From: an uncultured Methanobrevibacter sp.
GTDB taxonomy: Archaea; Methanobacteriota; Methanobacteria; Methanobacteriales; Methanobacteriaceae
Assembly: GCF_900316895.1 (NCBI RefSeq)
Contig: NZ_ONER01000035.1
Span: forward strand, 1-17,053
Length of the DNA stretch: 17,053 nucleotides
Reading direction: 5' to 3'
Below the pieces are notes generated by a model. It made no database searches. It saw only the letters and a list, made by a program, of their open reading frames with translations, and had not been told where the DNA came from. Shown here piece by piece: positions 8,083-15,377 of this stretch (its first letter is position 1; every line of letters starts with the position of its first letter). The translations under genes were made by a program, and so were the position numbers.

Positions 8083-9626
8083 TGAAGAGAATTCTATTGT
8101 TATTCATTGTTTTATTGGCTATTGCATCTCTCGGTGCAGTGTCTGCGGAAGATAACGCAACCGATGTCGTTGGCGATGAGGCCGGTGCGGAGACTTTGAC
8201 GCAGGATATAGCTGAAGTGAATATAAGTGATGATGGTGCAGACGAGGTATTGTCCCAGGATGAGGATGTGCCGGATGAAAAGGCAGCTTCCAGCATAACA
8301 TCCTCAAACGTCAACGGCTATGAATCATTCAACAGCGTATTGACATTCAAGCTGACTTCAGACAATAATCCATTGGCCAACAGGGCGGTGTCCATTAATG
8401 TAAACGGCGCAACATATAACAGGAATACCGATGCCAATGGGGTTGCCACATTGTCTGTGGGCCTCAAGGTTGGAAGCTACACCGCAACATGCTATTATGC
8501 GGGAGACAACGCAACTTCCAATGCGACCGGAACATGCACAGTCACTGTCAAGGCACCTGTAAAAACCAAACTGAAACAGGGAGACAAGAACATCATATAC
8601 CGTCAGGGCTCCAAATGCCTTTTCTTTGTAAAGCTTGTTGACGCCAACGGAAATGCAGTCAAAAACCAGTGGGTCACATTCAAGGTAAGCGGCAAAACCT
8701 ACAAGGCAAAGACAAACAAGTACGGCAATGCCAAAATCTTTGTGAACCTCAAGAAGGGAACCCGTAAGGTAACATATTCCTTTGCCAAGACTGCACCTTA
8801 TTTGGCCTCAGGCGGCTCTGCCAAAATCAAGGTCAGGGCAAAGATGGCAAAGGGTAACGGATACTGGCTGTGGCCGGCTCACATGAAAAGCATAAGCCTC
8901 AAAAGCCTGGCCAAAAAAGGAACAAAACACCTTTTCCTTCACGTTGAAGCCATTGGAAGCTATGGAAAATCATATGTCGTTTCATTCATCAAAAAGGCTC
9001 ACAAACAAGGAATCAAGGTGCACCTGTGGATGCAGGTTGCATACTCCGGCGGAAATTGGGTTTCACTTGTGGATGACCATGGAAAGCTAAAATACGGATT
9101 CATGAATAAGAAAGTCAAACAGGCTGTATACTATTCCAAAATCAAGGGAGTTGACGGCGTTCACTTTGACTACATGAGATATGGAGGAACAGCCCATAAG
9201 CACCCTCATGCGGTTGATTCCATCAATTACTTTGTCAAGAAGGCAAGCATAAAAATCCACAAGGCAAGGCCGAACTGCATGGTTTCTGTTGCATTGATGC
9301 CTGAACCGAAAATGATGCATTACTATTACGGCCAGGACGTTCCTACATTAAGCAAATACTGTGACTGCCTGTTGCCGATGGTTTACAAGGGAAGCTACGG
9401 ACAGCCAAGGTCATGGATCAAATCGGTTACAAAGACATTTGTCGGCCAGTCAAACGGAGCGCAAATCTGGACAGGCCTTCAGACATACCATTCGGAAAAC
9501 AATGTTGCCAAACTGTCTCACGGCACTCTCCTGAAAGATGCTAAAATGGCCAAAGAAGGAGGGGCTAAAGGAATCATACTGTTCAGAATAGGTATAAGCT
9601 GCAACTTCAACTTCAAAAAGGTTTAA
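8082..9626 (+). CDS. Secreted Ig-repeat protein with C-terminal glycosidase-like barrel, second of pair
   Basis: A 514-residue paralogue of the preceding gene. It overlaps it by one base (TAATG at 8080-8084) with AAGGAG at 8071-8076 inside the upstream gene, so the two are almost certainly translated in step. Layout: signal peptide (about 1-22, ending AVSA), acidic linker, two Ig-like repeats (about 67-155 and 156-252; one fewer than its partner) and a barrel domain (about 257-514). The barrel keeps VHLWMQ, GVHFDYMRYGG (D363), ALMPEP (E408), LPMVYKG, IWTGLQTY and GIILFRIG. The candidate catalytic Asp and Glu are conserved in both proteins, which argues that both are active. The divergence between the two suggests an old duplication with different substrates or positions on the wall. 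Hydrolase activity is inferred from motifs. Confidence 0.8.
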   Translation: MKRILLLFIVLLAIASLGAVSAEDNATDVVGDEAGAETLTQDIAEVNISDDGADEVLSQDEDVPDEKAASSITSSNVNGYESFNSVLTFKLTSDNNPLANRAVSINVNGATYNRNTDANGVATLSVGLKVGSYTATCYYAGDNATSNATGTCTVTVKAPVKTKLKQGDKNIIYRQGSKCLFFVKLVDANGNAVKNQWVTFKVSGKTYKAKTNKYGNAKIFVNLKKGTRKVTYSFAKTAPYLASGGSAKIKVRAKMAKGNGYWLWPAHMKSISLKSLAKKGTKHLFLHVEAIGSYGKSYVVSFIKKAHKQGIKVHLWMQVAYSGGNWVSLVDDHGKLKYGFMNKKVKQAVYYSKIKGVDGVHFDYMRYGGTAHKHPHAVDSINYFVKKASIKIHKARPNCMVSVALMPEPKMMHYYYGQDVPTLSKYCDCLLPMVYKGSYGQPRSWIKSVTKTFVGQSNGAQIWTGLQTYHSENNVAKLSHGTLLKDAKMAKEGGAKGIILFRIGISCNFNFKKV

Positions 9627-9662
9627 GGGAATATTTCCTTTAAATCCTAATTTCTTTTTTTT
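9622..9662 (+). terminator. Terminator of the glycosidase-like operon
   Basis: TTTAAGGGAA (9622-9631) pairs with TTCCTTTAAA (9635-9644): a 10-bp stem with one G-T pair and a 3-nt loop. A T-run at 9651-9662 follows. It lies between convergent genes and may also stop the minus-strand transcript. Confidence 0.7.
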
Positions 9663-9665
9663 AAT

Positions 9666-10043
9666 CTACCATTTCCTTTTTGACAAGGCCTTCAATCTTT
9701 TTTTCTCTATTGCCTTTTTCTTGTCGGACTGATACTGTCTGTTCTGGCGATTGGTTGTGGTTTCATTGTTTCGCATGACTGTTACAAGGTCAATTGAATT
9801 TCCGCTGCATGCCATAATGACTCTTATTTCCTTGTAATCCTTATTTTCAGGGGCCTTATAGACAACCGCATACATATCTTTCTCAACATGCTCATAGCTG
9901 ATTGGCTCTTCCATCATTATGCAGTCGACAACATATTCTCTGCTCAATCCGTTATCGGATAGCCTGTTGATGAAATGCCTGTTTTCAAAGCACCACTGTA
10001 TGCCTGCAGTCTCGCCCATCAAAAATTTGTCAAATACGTTCAT
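9666..10043 (-). CDS. Small DUF4258-like protein
   Basis: A 125-residue soluble protein. RHFINRLSDNGLSREYVVDCIMMEE (about 22-46) followed by a strand-rich core (MYAVVYKAP, IRVIMAC, IDLVTVM) resembles DUF4258, a small alpha-beta fold related to RelE/BrnT-type toxins. It has a basic tail (KKKAIEKKRLKALSKRKW) that could bind RNA. No partner antitoxin is visible next to it, so a toxin role is not supported. ATG 10043 sits about 27 bp from the centre of the palindromic TATA element shared with the divergent transporter gene and has no ribosome binding site, so the mRNA is probably leaderless. The family call is tentative. Confidence 0.6.
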   Translation of the reverse strand: MNVFDKFLMGETAGIQWCFENRHFINRLSDNGLSREYVVDCIMMEEPISYEHVEKDMYAVVYKAPENKDYKEIRVIMACSGNSIDLVTVMRNNETTTNRQNRQYQSDKKKAIEKKRLKALSKRKW

Positions 10044-10065
10044 TACAATTTATTATGTAAAAGTT

Positions 10066-10075
10066 ATTATATAAT
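10066..10075. promoter_or_regulatory. Palindromic TATA element between divergent genes
   Basis: ATTATATAAT is a perfect 10-bp palindrome in a 51-bp divergent spacer, with A-rich BRE-like flanks on both sides. Its centre is about 25 bp from ATG 10095 (plus) and 27 bp from ATG 10043 (minus). Neither start codon has a ribosome binding site. One element could serve two leaderless transcripts. Confidence 0.5.
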
Positions 10076-10094
10076 TTTTTACAAAGATATTATC

Positions 10095-11549
10095 ATGTCA
10101 CAACAAAATCAGTGGGATTCATCTATTGCATTTATTTTTGCCATGATTGGGGCAGCTGTCGGATTGGGAAATATCTGGCGGTTCAGTTATGTGCTCTATT
10201 CAAATGGTGGAGGTTCATTTTTCATTCCTTATCTTATTGCAATAGCTATAATGGGAATTCCGTTTTTAATATTAGAGTATGGTGTGGGATTCACATTTAA
10301 GGAATCCTTTTCGAATATTATGAAAAAGATCAATCCGAAGTTCGAGGTAATTGCTTGGATTTTGGTTTTATTCGTATTTATAGTTACAATCTATTATATG
10401 GTTATCCTGAGTTGGGATTTGGTATATCTTGGATCAAGCTTCACGTTCAGCTGGGGAACAGATGCTGCTAATTACTTTGTAAGCACTGTCGGAGGAAGTT
10501 CCAACCTAAGCAATGCAAGTTTCCTTTTGATACCTACAACAATCGGTGTTATTCTCTTGTGGGTTGTTCTATGGTTCATTGCACACAGGAACGTCGACAA
10601 GGGTATCGGTAAGGTTTCAAAAATCCTCATTCCGTCATTGTTCGTCATTATGGGATTCATCATCGTCTATGCATTGACCCTTCCTGGTGCAGGAATAGGT
10701 ATAAATACCCTGCTGACACCTGACTGGTCAAAGCTTACTGATGTAAACATCTGGCTTGCGGCATTTGCACAGATTATCTTTTCCCTGAGTATGGGACAGG
10801 CCATTGCGCTTACATATGCAAGCTACCTGCCTGAAAACTCCAAGCTCATCAACAATGTGCTGATTGTCGTTGCATCAAACTCCCTGTTTGAAATCTGTAC
10901 CGCTTTCGGCGTATTTTCAATTCTTGGATACATGTCATTCACCAACGGAACACCGATGGTTCAGCTCATTACCGAAGGAACAGGTCTGATATTCATCGTT
11001 TTCCCAATGATATTCAATATCATGGGTCCGATTGGAAGAATCATTGCTCCTTTGCTCTTTTTAGCAATACTGTTTGCTGGAATCACATCAGCGCTCGGTT
11101 TCCTGGAACCTATGCTTAACACAACTGCGGTCAAGCTCGGATGGTCAAGGAAGAAAACCGCAACAGTGCTGAGCATTATAGGATGTATATTTTCATTGAT
11201 TCTCACATCCGGTATCAGCAGCTATCTTGTGGGCATAATCGATTCATTTGTAAACGAATTCGGTATACTGATATTGATTGGAATCCAGTGTATCATATTC
11301 GCATGGTTCTACGGAGTCGACAAGTTCATGCCTGCCCTCAACGGATTGTCAATCATCAATGTGGGCAAGACCTGGAAATTCATAATCAAATACCTGCTTC
11401 CGTTAGTGCTGGTGGTGATGTGGGTTGTTGGAATAATCCAGCTCTTCTCAACTGCAAAGACCTTCGAGATAATTGTTGATTTGATAATTATTGTATTGGT
11501 AATGGCATTTGCAATAGTATTAACCAAAGTCAAACCGGCAGATGAGTAA
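10095..11549 (+). CDS. Sodium-dependent transporter, NSS/SNF family (LeuT-MhsT type)
   Basis: A 484-residue membrane protein with 11-12 hydrophobic helices that imports an amino acid or related solute with Na+. The first two helices carry the family signature: AAVGLGNIWRFSYV, the unwound TM1 that binds Na+ and substrate, followed by SNGGGSFFIPY. FSLSMGQAIALTYASYL corresponds to the unwound TM6. Length fits the shorter bacterial and archaeal MhsT branch. The substrate cannot be read from sequence. The start was placed at ATG 10095 (MSQQNQWDSS), directly before TM1. An in-frame upstream start at 9975 would read through the promoter and the divergent gene and add residues foreign to the family. 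There is no ribosome binding site, so it is probably leaderless. Confidence 0.93.
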   Translation: MSQQNQWDSSIAFIFAMIGAAVGLGNIWRFSYVLYSNGGGSFFIPYLIAIAIMGIPFLILEYGVGFTFKESFSNIMKKINPKFEVIAWILVLFVFIVTIYYMVILSWDLVYLGSSFTFSWGTDAANYFVSTVGGSSNLSNASFLLIPTTIGVILLWVVLWFIAHRNVDKGIGKVSKILIPSLFVIMGFIIVYALTLPGAGIGINTLLTPDWSKLTDVNIWLAAFAQIIFSLSMGQAIALTYASYLPENSKLINNVLIVVASNSLFEICTAFGVFSILGYMSFTNGTPMVQLITEGTGLIFIVFPMIFNIMGPIGRIIAPLLFLAILFAGITSALGFLEPMLNTTAVKLGWSRKKTATVLSIIGCIFSLILTSGISSYLVGIIDSFVNEFGILILIGIQCIIFAWFYGVDKFMPALNGLSIINVGKTWKFIIKYLLPLVLVVMWVVGIIQLFSTAKTFEIIVDLIIIVLVMAFAIVLTKVKPADE

Positions 11550-11560
11550 TCTGCCTAAAT

Positions 11561-11581
11561 TTCTTTTTTTCAATATTTTTT
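11561..11581 (+). terminator. T-rich transcription end of the transporter gene
   Basis: Two T-runs (TTCTTTTTTT and ATTTTTTG) lie just after the stop codon, without a clear hairpin. They overlap the end of the convergent small gene. Confidence 0.35.
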
Positions 11582-11785
11582 GTATGCATCAAAGCCTGCA
11601 TAGAGATGGTATAGCGTCTGAAGTCCGCTTCCAAAGATGTTATTCATGAAAAACCATATGAATATGTGAAGTAGTATCGCACCTGCAAACAGTCCAAGTG
11701 CCCATTGCCTGTCATCGTTTAGATATTGGCCCAGTCCGGGTATAATAAATGAGAAAACTCCGTATTTCAGTGAATCAGTATTCAT
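11570..11785 (-). CDS. Small TM2-like integral membrane protein
   Basis: A 71-residue protein (MNTDSLKYGVFSFIIPGLGQ...) with two hydrophobic segments. FSFIIPGLGQYLN at the first resembles TM2-domain and related small membrane proteins that start with PGLGQ; it ends YHLYAGFDAYKKY. ATG 11785 was chosen over GTG 11794 because the strong ribosome site GAGGTGA (minus, 11798-11792) lies 6 nt before that ATG, and the GTG falls inside it. The function of this family is unknown. It is convergent with the transporter gene and stands alone. Confidence 0.65.
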   Translation of the reverse strand: MNTDSLKYGVFSFIIPGLGQYLNDDRQWALGLFAGAILLHIFIWFFMNNIFGSGLQTLYHLYAGFDAYKKY

Positions 11786-11933
11786 TTCCGTCACCTCTTT
11801 TATGCATTATATATTATACATTAACTAAATTTACTTTATCATTGATTATTTTAATAGTTTTAGGTTTCCATTGACAGTTTATCAATTGCCTTTTTCATAT
11901 TTAAACAATTCTTTTTTCGTCTGCGGGGAAATG

Positions 11934-11942
11934 TTTATCTTA
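11934..11942 (+). promoter_or_regulatory. Weak TATA-like element before the 142-residue secreted protein
   Basis: TTTATCTTA is centred 26 bp before ATG 11964. That ATG has no ribosome binding site, consistent with a leaderless mRNA starting at the ATG. Confidence 0.35.
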
Positions 11943-11963
11943 GATTAGCGACAATTAATTACT

Positions 11964-12392
11964 ATGAAGGTCAAAGTGATTTCGCTTATGATTCTGGCAT
12001 TCCTGTTTTTGGGAATGGCAAGCGCAGCTGAAAATGTGGACTACTCCAACGAGACAAAAAACATAACATTTGAGGGAGTTAACTTCACAATCCCTGTAGG
12101 ATTCGGTGAGTCCAAGGGCAATGAGGATTTCAATGATTTGGGATCAAACGGACAGACCTGCTTTTATGTAAATGAATTTAACGGCGAAATTATAATTACA
12201 GTCATTTCCGACTGGATGGGAATGAGCCTGAACGAACTCTATAAGGACGGGGCCATAAAATCCAAAGTAAACGGACATGAAGGATGGAATTATACTGAAG
12301 ATGACCTCCACTACTTCGGCTATGTTCATGATGACAAGGGCATCCTAATTGGAGTTACCAACGAAACAAGATTATACGAAATAATTCTGTAG
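11964..12392 (+). CDS. Small secreted protein of unknown function
   Basis: A 142-residue exported protein: signal peptide (about 1-21, ending GMASA), then an acidic globular domain beginning NITFEGVNFTIPVGFGESKG. The sequence alternates short strands and turns, with NGHEGWNYTEDDLHYFGYVHDDKGILIGV near the end. Potential N-glycosylation sites (NET, NIT, NFT, NYT) are frequent, as expected for archaeal surface proteins. There is no C-terminal anchor. I do not recognise a named family. It is the first of several small exported proteins in this part of the window. Confidence 0.75.
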   Translation: MKVKVISLMILAFLFLGMASAAENVDYSNETKNITFEGVNFTIPVGFGESKGNEDFNDLGSNGQTCFYVNEFNGEIIITVISDWMGMSLNELYKDGAIKSKVNGHEGWNYTEDDLHYFGYVHDDKGILIGVTNETRLYEIIL

Positions 12393-12425
12393 GCTTTTTT
12401 TTAAAAATAAGATTGACGGTTAAGC

Positions 12426-12495
12426 CTAAAGGTTCAGGGAACCTTTAGAACTTAAACTAAAAAATTTTTTTAGTGTAACACGGGAGAGTGTTACA
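12426..12495. repeat. Three consecutive inverted repeats in a spacer
   Basis: In order: CTAAAGGTTC/GAACCTTTAG (12426-12435 with 12439-12448, loop of 3, perfect); ACTAAAAA/TTTTTAGT around 12456-12474, almost loopless; and TGTAACAC/GTGTTACA (12474-12481 with 12488-12495, loop GGGAGA, perfect). They fill most of the spacer between two small secreted-protein genes, after the T-run that probably ends the first (about 12394-12402). They may be a structured small RNA, stacked processing or termination hairpins, or a small repeat element. No ORF lies here. Confidence 0.6.
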
Positions 12496-12562
12496 GTTAA
12501 AGATATATATTTACGTACTATTTATATTCTTTGTCATGAAAATTTAACCATTTTTCGCTTTT

Positions 12563-12570
12563 TTTAAATA
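12563..12570 (+). promoter_or_regulatory. TATA box of the 147-residue secreted protein
   Basis: TTTAAATA is centred about 36 bp before ATG 12603. The predicted start near 12592 leaves a leader of about 11 nt containing GTGAT (12595-12599). Confidence 0.5.
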
Positions 12571-12602
12571 GTTGTAATGCAAAAATATAATCTAGTGATA
12601 AA

Positions 12603-13046
12603 ATGAGATTCAACAAGAGATATCTGATTATTCTATTAATCGTTCTTGCGGCAGCAGTCATCATCTGTGCAGCTTCTGCCCACGACGTAAGCGCCGCCAA
12701 GACATCAAAAACCAATATCAAGATTCATAATTTCAAGCCTGGAGTTCTTTGGGCTCCAAAGGCAAAGATACTTAAGAACGGCGATGCCATAGCAGGATAT
12801 GTGGAATACAAGGGCAACATGCAGTTCGGCAAGGGAACAGGCGTCACAACATGGTATGTCGGAAACGGAAACAATGGTGACATCGAGCCCCACCATACAA
12901 AGCTGGTCAAGGTCAAGTTCTTCTTTAAAAACAATAACGGCAAGGTAAAGACAAAGACCGTAAAGGGCAACAGTGCACACATTTCCACCAAGCTGATAAA
13001 GGGATATGTCCCTTACAAGGCTACCGTATGGTACACCACCAAATAG
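12603..13046 (+). CDS. Small basic secreted protein of unknown function
   Basis: A 147-residue exported protein: basic start (MRFNKRY), hydrophobic signal segment (about 7-26, ending CAASA), then a strongly basic beta-rich domain (FKPGVLWAPKAKILKNG, TTWYVGNGNNGDIEPHH, KVKFFFKNNNGKVKTKTV, YVPYKATVWYTTK). The lysine-rich beta pattern resembles a single Ig-like unit of the adhesin-like proteins here, but without the full repeat signature. It may bind the negatively charged wall; this is inference. No named family recognised. Confidence 0.75.
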   Translation: MRFNKRYLIILLIVLAAAVIICAASAHDVSAAKTSKTNIKIHNFKPGVLWAPKAKILKNGDAIAGYVEYKGNMQFGKGTGVTTWYVGNGNNGDIEPHHTKLVKVKFFFKNNNGKVKTKTVKGNSAHISTKLIKGYVPYKATVWYTTK

Positions 13047-13070
13047 ATTTTTCAAATCTATTCTTTTTTT
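13042..13070 (+). terminator. Terminator of the 147-residue secreted protein gene
   Basis: AATAGATTT (13042-13050) and AAATCTATT (13054-13062) form a perfect 9-bp stem with loop TTC. Eight nearly continuous Ts follow. The stem includes the stop codon TAG. Confidence 0.75.
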
Positions 13071-13109
13071 ATTTTCTTTTTTTAACTCCAATATTTTTGA
13101 ATTTAAAGA

Positions 13110-13145
13110 TGCAAGTAAGCACTTGCACTCGAAAAACTTTAAATA
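13110..13145 (+). promoter_or_regulatory. Operator-promoter module, copy 1
   Basis: TGCAAGTAAGCACTTGCA (13110-13127) has perfect 7-bp arms around AAGC. CTCGAAAAAC and then TTTAAATA (13138-13145) follow. The TATA centre is 26-27 bp before ATG 13168, so the RNA should begin at the ATG. The same module occurs before the minus-strand gene at 15857 and before both copies of the short RNA. Confidence 0.75.
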
Positions 13146-13167
13146 CTCTGTTTTTCATAGTATAGTC

Positions 13168-13407
13168 ATGAAACAAATAACTCTTGTGATCATTGTACTG
13201 TTGGTAATAGTGATGGGGGCCTGCATCGCTTCGGCTCATCCATCGGATAGGCAATTGCCTGGTCCACATGATGCAAGTGTGGACATTATTTGTGCAGGCA
13301 GTGTCGCACATCCTCAGATCAGTGACCTCAGATTGGATTTGGTGATGTCATCAATCCAGCATAATTTTCAGGATAGGCTGTTCGATCATATGATTGATTT
13401 AGATTAA
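13168..13407 (+). CDS. Small secreted protein under the conserved operator-promoter
   Basis: A 79-residue protein: signal segment (MKQITLVIIVLLVIVMGACIASA), then a short His-containing mature part (HPSDRQLPGPHDASVD..., ending LFDHMIDLD) with one cysteine. VMGAC could also be read as a weak lipobox. ATG 13168 was chosen because it lies exactly where the TATA box (13138-13145) predicts RNA to start, and a signal peptide begins there. An in-frame start at 13006 would overlap the upstream gene and translate the operator. There is no ribosome binding site, so it is probably leaderless. No family recognised. Confidence 0.65.
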   Translation: MKQITLVIIVLLVIVMGACIASAHPSDRQLPGPHDASVDIICAGSVAHPQISDLRLDLVMSSIQHNFQDRLFDHMIDLD

Positions 13408-13594
13408 TCATCGCCTAATTTAAATTAATCATTGATTTCAGCCTTGTTTTTTATTAATTGTTTTTTTTAAGTTCTACAATATCTTTTCATTTTCAAATTA
13501 AAATTTAAAATGGAATACACAAATAGAAAAATAAAATGTTGAATACTTATTTTTTTGAATCGCAACTTGCAATTGCCTTTTCCAGCACCAAAAT

Positions 13595-15199
13595 CTAATA
13601 GTATTTAGTTGCAAAGGAAAGTATCATGACTGCCATGAATGCGACTGCAAGCACCATCGCATAGCCGTCAAAGCTGTCACGGATTTTCTCAAGCCTTTTG
13701 CTTTTGATTGAAATCATGACCGGGAACAGGGCAAACAGCGGTACGAAATAGCGTGTAGTGATTCCAAGATTGATGAATCCCACGCTTGCCCATGTCAGAA
13801 GTTGGATTATGCCGGTTCCAATATATATCATGAGGGTTATTGCAAGAGCTCCAAGCTTGGTCTTTCGGCGGAAGCGTATGTTTTTCGGATATGCCATAAG
13901 GGTCACCCCTGCAAAGATCAGCAGTGATGCCACTATCAGATGGTAGTGGTCGGAATAGTGGACCTTCTGGGCCGCTCCGAAGAAGTTGAATGTTCCATAT
14001 AGTATGTGTGAAAGGTTATATGTGAAAAGCTGTGAGAGGAACTTCAGCGAAAATGCAGGATTGTCTGTGATGTAGTTTATCTGTGCTGTTGAGTCGATGA
14101 AGCGAAGACTGGATCTCCAGGAATGCAATAGTGTCGGTGTGGAGTATCTGCTCCATAGGATTCCCGCAATTCCAATGACTGCAATGCATATCAGGATGTA
14201 TTTGAGGATTCCTTTGCCCTTGCGGAAGTTGGCGGTCGGAACAAGCAGAAGCAGGAATATGAATGCCATATATGGCAGCTTGCAAAGGCCCAAAATTAGG
14301 CACAGCGCAGAAAACTTGATGATTTCGGAAGTTTCAAGCGAATCCTCCTTGGCAGTGTAGAGGTATATGAAATATCCGACTGCCAGTATCCCCAGCCCTA
14401 TTATCATTGAATCTATGCTCAGCGATGCCGCCTGATAAATCGAAATCGGAAGGCATGCAACGACAAAAAGGGGCATCTTCAAAATTGGGGTCTTTCTGAT
14501 TGCAAGAGCTATCAGTCCCGCATAGCACAGGAGATTGAATATCCTTCCAAGCCACAGGAGCCATATCACATTCAAATCAAGCATCTTGGCAATAATCATT
14601 CCAAGGGCCTGAGGCAGGTATCCGTAGAAGGGGTTCTGCTCAAAGGCGGAAATGATGAGAACCTCTGTATAATTTATCTTTTCTGTATCATATGGCGTGT
14701 GCTCCACCGTTTTTCCCAGATATGCAGTGAAAAAGTTGACAGCTTCTATGGAGTAATAGCCGGCACCTGGGTTGTAGTGGGCTATCCGGTTGTGTCCGGT
14801 CAGATTGTAGGCCCTTTCAAGTCCCATATCCTCTCCAGTCCAGTGGGGGATGAGGACCCCTCTTGAGGTCAGTTCAGCCCTTGCAAGATGCTCGGTCTCA
14901 TCGCTGACATCACAAATCGGCACGATGAATGCGGTGATTATTCCAAAACACAGTATGGTCACAAAGGCGACCTTATGAAATTCCGTCTCCGAATCGTGCA
15001 TGAAGTAGTAGACGATGCAGAATATGCCGATGAGACTAACTAAAATAAGTGTTATAAGTTCGAATTCAGGTTCGATGATGTTTTTCCATCCGGCAGTCGA
15101 AAGGCCAAGGATGACAATCAGGACAAGATAGACAATCCAATGCCTTTTCGATTCTGCAAGTGTTTGTTTGAAACCTTTTGAAGATTCGTTGCTTTCCAA
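13595..15199 (-). CDS. DUF2142 membrane protein, putative GT-C glycosyltransferase
   Basis: A 534-residue protein with about 12 membrane helices. The first external loop carries ICDVSDETEHLARAEL (acidic cluster at 100-104), the typical DUF2142 signature corresponding to the catalytic acidic residue of GT-C enzymes. YLPQALGMIIAK and LPISIYQAASLSIDSMIIG match other conserved blocks. Such proteins use lipid-linked sugars to glycosylate surface polymers or proteins outside the membrane; the exact reaction is unknown. The start is TTG (15199) with GAGG 7 nt upstream. Its neighbour at 15857 (minus) is rich in N-glycosylation sites, but a link is only suggested by proximity. It is convergent with the small gene at 13168. 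The spacer between them (13408-13594) holds only T-rich stretches. Confidence 0.88.
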   Translation of the reverse strand: MESNESSKGFKQTLAESKRHWIVYLVLIVILGLSTAGWKNIIEPEFELITLILVSLIGIFCIVYYFMHDSETEFHKVAFVTILCFGIITAFIVPICDVSDETEHLARAELTSRGVLIPHWTGEDMGLERAYNLTGHNRIAHYNPGAGYYSIEAVNFFTAYLGKTVEHTPYDTEKINYTEVLIISAFEQNPFYGYLPQALGMIIAKMLDLNVIWLLWLGRIFNLLCYAGLIALAIRKTPILKMPLFVVACLPISIYQAASLSIDSMIIGLGILAVGYFIYLYTAKEDSLETSEIIKFSALCLILGLCKLPYMAFIFLLLLVPTANFRKGKGILKYILICIAVIGIAGILWSRYSTPTLLHSWRSSLRFIDSTAQINYITDNPAFSLKFLSQLFTYNLSHILYGTFNFFGAAQKVHYSDHYHLIVASLLIFAGVTLMAYPKNIRFRRKTKLGALAITLMIYIGTGIIQLLTWASVGFINLGITTRYFVPLFALFPVMISIKSKRLEKIRDSFDGYAMVLAVAFMAVMILSFATKYY

Positions 15200-15260
15200 T
15201 GTGATGCCTCAATTTCAATTTGTTGAAAATTGTTTATATTAATAGTTTTATTTGAGGTTT

Positions 15261-15268
15261 TATTTAAA
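15261..15268 (-). promoter_or_regulatory. TATA box of the DUF2142 gene
   Basis: On the minus strand this reads TTTAAATA. The expected RNA start is near 15238, giving a leader of about 40 nt that contains the GAGG site before TTG 15199. Confidence 0.45.
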
Positions 15269-15323
15269 ATATAGTGTTTAAAATAAGCGTATCGGTGATT
15301 CTTCAAATCGATATAATTGTTGA

Positions 15324-15360
15324 AAACAAGGAAAATGGTGGTGCCGGCAAAACCGGCACC
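15324..15360 (-). terminator. Terminator of the anchored surface protein gene
   Basis: GGTGCCGG/CCGGCACC (15340-15347 with 15353-15360) is a perfect GC-rich 8-bp stem with a 5-nt loop. On the minus strand it is followed by a T-rich tract (CATTTTCCTTGTTTTC). Confidence 0.7.
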
Positions 15361-15377
15361 TGATAATGTAGTGAGTA

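Noticed and set aside
9666..10043. Toxin-antitoxin pair
   Set aside because: The DUF4258-like protein has no small partner gene beside it; the divergent neighbour is a transporter.
9975..10094. Upstream extension of the transporter gene
   Set aside because: It would translate through the divergent gene and the promoter and add 40 residues not expected before TM1 of this family.
13006..13167. Upstream extension of the 79-residue secreted protein
   Set aside because: It overlaps the end of the previous gene, its terminator and the operator-promoter; a signal peptide begins at 13168.
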